64,000 nt of DNA from Bradyrhizobium sp. Ash2021 (GTDB taxonomy: Bacteria; Pseudomonadota; Alphaproteobacteria; Rhizobiales; Xanthobacteraceae): contig NZ_CP100604.1 in the NCBI RefSeq assembly GCF_031202265.1, positions 6,058,501-6,122,500 on the forward strand, read 5' to 3'. This document shows, piece after piece, positions 62,916 through 64,000 of this stretch. The stretch's first letter is position 1, and every line of letters starts with the position of its first letter. The position numbers and the translations under genes are program-made. A model generated the notes under the pieces. The model saw only the letters and a program-made list of their open reading frames with translations. It ran no database searches and had not been told where the DNA came from.

Positions 62916-63890
62916 TCACCGCATCATCAGCGCCACCCGCCCGATCGCCTTGCGCTCCAGCAACAGCCGCATCGCTTTCGCGTAATCCTCCAGCGGCAGG
63001 CGGTGCGAAACGTTGGGCCGGACTTTCCCCGCTTCCGCCCATTCCGTCAGCGCCTTGATCCGCACCTCCCCGAGTGCCGGATTTTTCCGCACGGCTTCGC
63101 CGGCGCGGACGCCGAGCACGCTGGCGCCCTTGATCATCAACAGATTGGTGCGCGCCAGCCCGATGCCGCCGGTGAAACCGATGATCAGGAGCCGCGCGCC
63201 CCAGTTGATGCAGCGCATCGAGTTTTCGAACACCTCGCCGCCGACGGGATCGAACACCACATCCGCACCGCGCCCGTCGGTGATGCGCTTGACGGCGTCG
63301 CGGAACGGCTCGCGGTCGTACCGCACGAGATGAGCGGCGCCCCGCGCTTTGGCGACCGCGAGCTTTTCGTCGGATGACGCCGTCGCGATCACAATAGCGC
63401 CCAGCATCTTGCCGATCTCGACCGCGGCTAAGCCCACGCCGCCGCCGGCGCCGTGCACCAGCAGCACTTCGCCCGGCCTGAGCTGGCCGCGGTCGATCAG
63501 GGCGTGATACGCGGTGCCGTGGCCAGCCAGAAACGTCGCGCCCTCGGCGTAGTCGAAGGTCGACGGCAGCGGCGTGAGCTGCGACGGCGTGACGACGGCC
63601 TCGTCGGCATAGGCGCCGTGTCGCATCTTGACGATGACCTTGTCGCCGACAGTGACGCCCTTCGCGTCATTTACCTCGACCACGTCGCCGGCGGCCTCCA
63701 CGCCCGGCGTGAACGGCAATGGCGGCTTGAGCTGATATTCGCCCGCGACCATCAGGATATCGGGAAAGTTGATCCCGGCGGCATGGATGGCCACGCGCGC
63801 CTGCCCCCGCGCCAGCGGTACTGCGGTAAAGGTTTCCAGGCGCAAGCTCTCGGGCGGGCCGAGCTCGCGGCAGACGACGGCCTTCGGCAT
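62916..63890 (-). CDS. NADPH:quinone oxidoreductase family protein (MDR)
   Basis: 324 residues from ATG 63890. GroES-like N-terminal domain (AGINFPDILMVAGEYQ near 42, FTPGVEAAGDVVEV near 65) and a Rossmann domain with HGAGGGVGLAAVEIGKMLGA near 140. Zinc-free quinone reductase type. The ATG overlaps the TGA of the upstream DsbA-like gene by one base. Confidence 0.92.
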   Translation of the reverse strand: MPKAVVCRELGPPESLRLETFTAVPLARGQARVAIHAAGINFPDILMVAGEYQLKPPLPFTPGVEAAGDVVEVNDAKGVTVGDKVIVKMRHGAYADEAVVTPSQLTPLPSTFDYAEGATFLAGHGTAYHALIDRGQLRPGEVLLVHGAGGGVGLAAVEIGKMLGAIVIATASSDEKLAVAKARGAAHLVRYDREPFRDAVKRITDGRGADVVFDPVGGEVFENSMRCINWGARLLIIGFTGGIGLARTNLLMIKGASVLGVRAGEAVRKNPALGEVRIKALTEWAEAGKVRPNVSHRLPLEDYAKAMRLLLERKAIGRVALMMR

Positions 63891-64000
63891 CAGGCGGCCT
63901 GCTCTTTGCGGCGCGCCAGCGCCTCGCAAATCAGCGGCATGCGGTCATTGCCGAAATACATGTCAGTCTTGTCGACGTAGATGGTCGGCGAGCCAAAACC
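63890..64000 (-). CDS. DsbA-family / 2-hydroxychromene-2-carboxylate isomerase, C-terminal end only
   Basis: Last 36 codons of a gene entering from beyond the window. FGSPTIYVDK and MYFGNDRMPLI are the C-terminal blocks of DsbA-like HCCA isomerases and kappa GSTs, with the cis-Pro in SPTI. Stop TGA overlaps the quinone oxidoreductase start. Confidence 0.75.
   Translation of the reverse strand, partial: GFGSPTIYVDKTDMYFGNDRMPLICEALARRKEQAA

Overview
The window comes from an alphaproteobacterium of the Bradyrhizobium/Rhodopseudomonas type (Nitrobacteraceae). This rests on the high-GC codon use, the many LysR, TetR and GST genes, the Dpp-like ABC/MlrC peptide locus, and the GTCATTCCGG palindromic repeats that occur three times at the right end. 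No replication or core-ribosomal genes are present. One tRNA gene (Leu, UAA anticodon) lies at 43036-43122.

Region 1 (1-21.7 kb) is a catabolic region. It holds an MFS permease, a serine-glyoxylate-type aminotransferase, four glutathione transferases, two LysR and two TetR regulators, a DUF485/SSS acetate-type symporter pair, a haloacid dehalogenase, a mandelate-racemase homologue, a FAH-family hydratase, an SDR, an EamA exporter, an amidase and a TrzA/AtzA-type amidohydrolase. Two DehI-family genes sit here. One is intact (4264-5112) and one has two frameshifts (17934-18715). A DoxX gene (3498-3986) has an in-frame amber codon.

Region 2 (21.9-43 kb) is accessory DNA built around envelope metal and thiol stress. 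It contains a DUF1223-ScsB (DsbD-like) operon, a thioredoxin-CcdA-DUF302 operon, a mer locus (merR, merT, merP, a GDCCVxC protein and a small membrane protein) beside a broken reductase, an ECF sigma factor with its NrsF-type anti-sigma, and a bufferin operon (DUF2282 precursor, DUF692/MNIO enzyme, DUF2063 partner, DoxX). A 633-bp block carrying a second copy of the precursor gene and its promoter lies 2.8 kb upstream. Four sites with the pattern GTAAC(A/G)-16 bp-CGAA stand before the DUF1223, thioredoxin and both precursor genes, so one sigma factor probably runs all four transcription units. The region is scarred by an IS256 remnant, a group II intron 3' end fused to a cytochrome c peroxidase remnant, an IS481 element inside a tyrosine integrase, and several gene fragments. 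It ends beside the tRNA-Leu gene, which suggests an old genomic island.

Region 3 (43-50.6 kb) has a TMEM175-like channel, a 57-residue membrane peptide, an 820-residue fusion of a GMC flavoenzyme with a 3-keto-disaccharide hydrolase (DUF1080) domain, a PepSY protein, an alpha/beta hydrolase, and a GST-SRPBCC-ArsR operon with a clear operator.

Region 4 (50.7-64 kb) is a peptide or amide uptake and degradation locus: an ABC substrate-binding protein on the minus strand, then on the plus strand an M20 peptidase, two permeases, a double ATPase, an MlrC-type M81 metallopeptidase, an M20 amidohydrolase, an amidase and an enoyl-CoA hydratase. The window closes with a quinone oxidoreductase and the tail of a DsbA/HCCA-isomerase gene on the minus strand.

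Several genes (17.9, 28.5, 37.1, 42.7 and 44.6 kb) carry single-base frameshifts, some of them in G or C runs. They could be real decay or sequencing errors.
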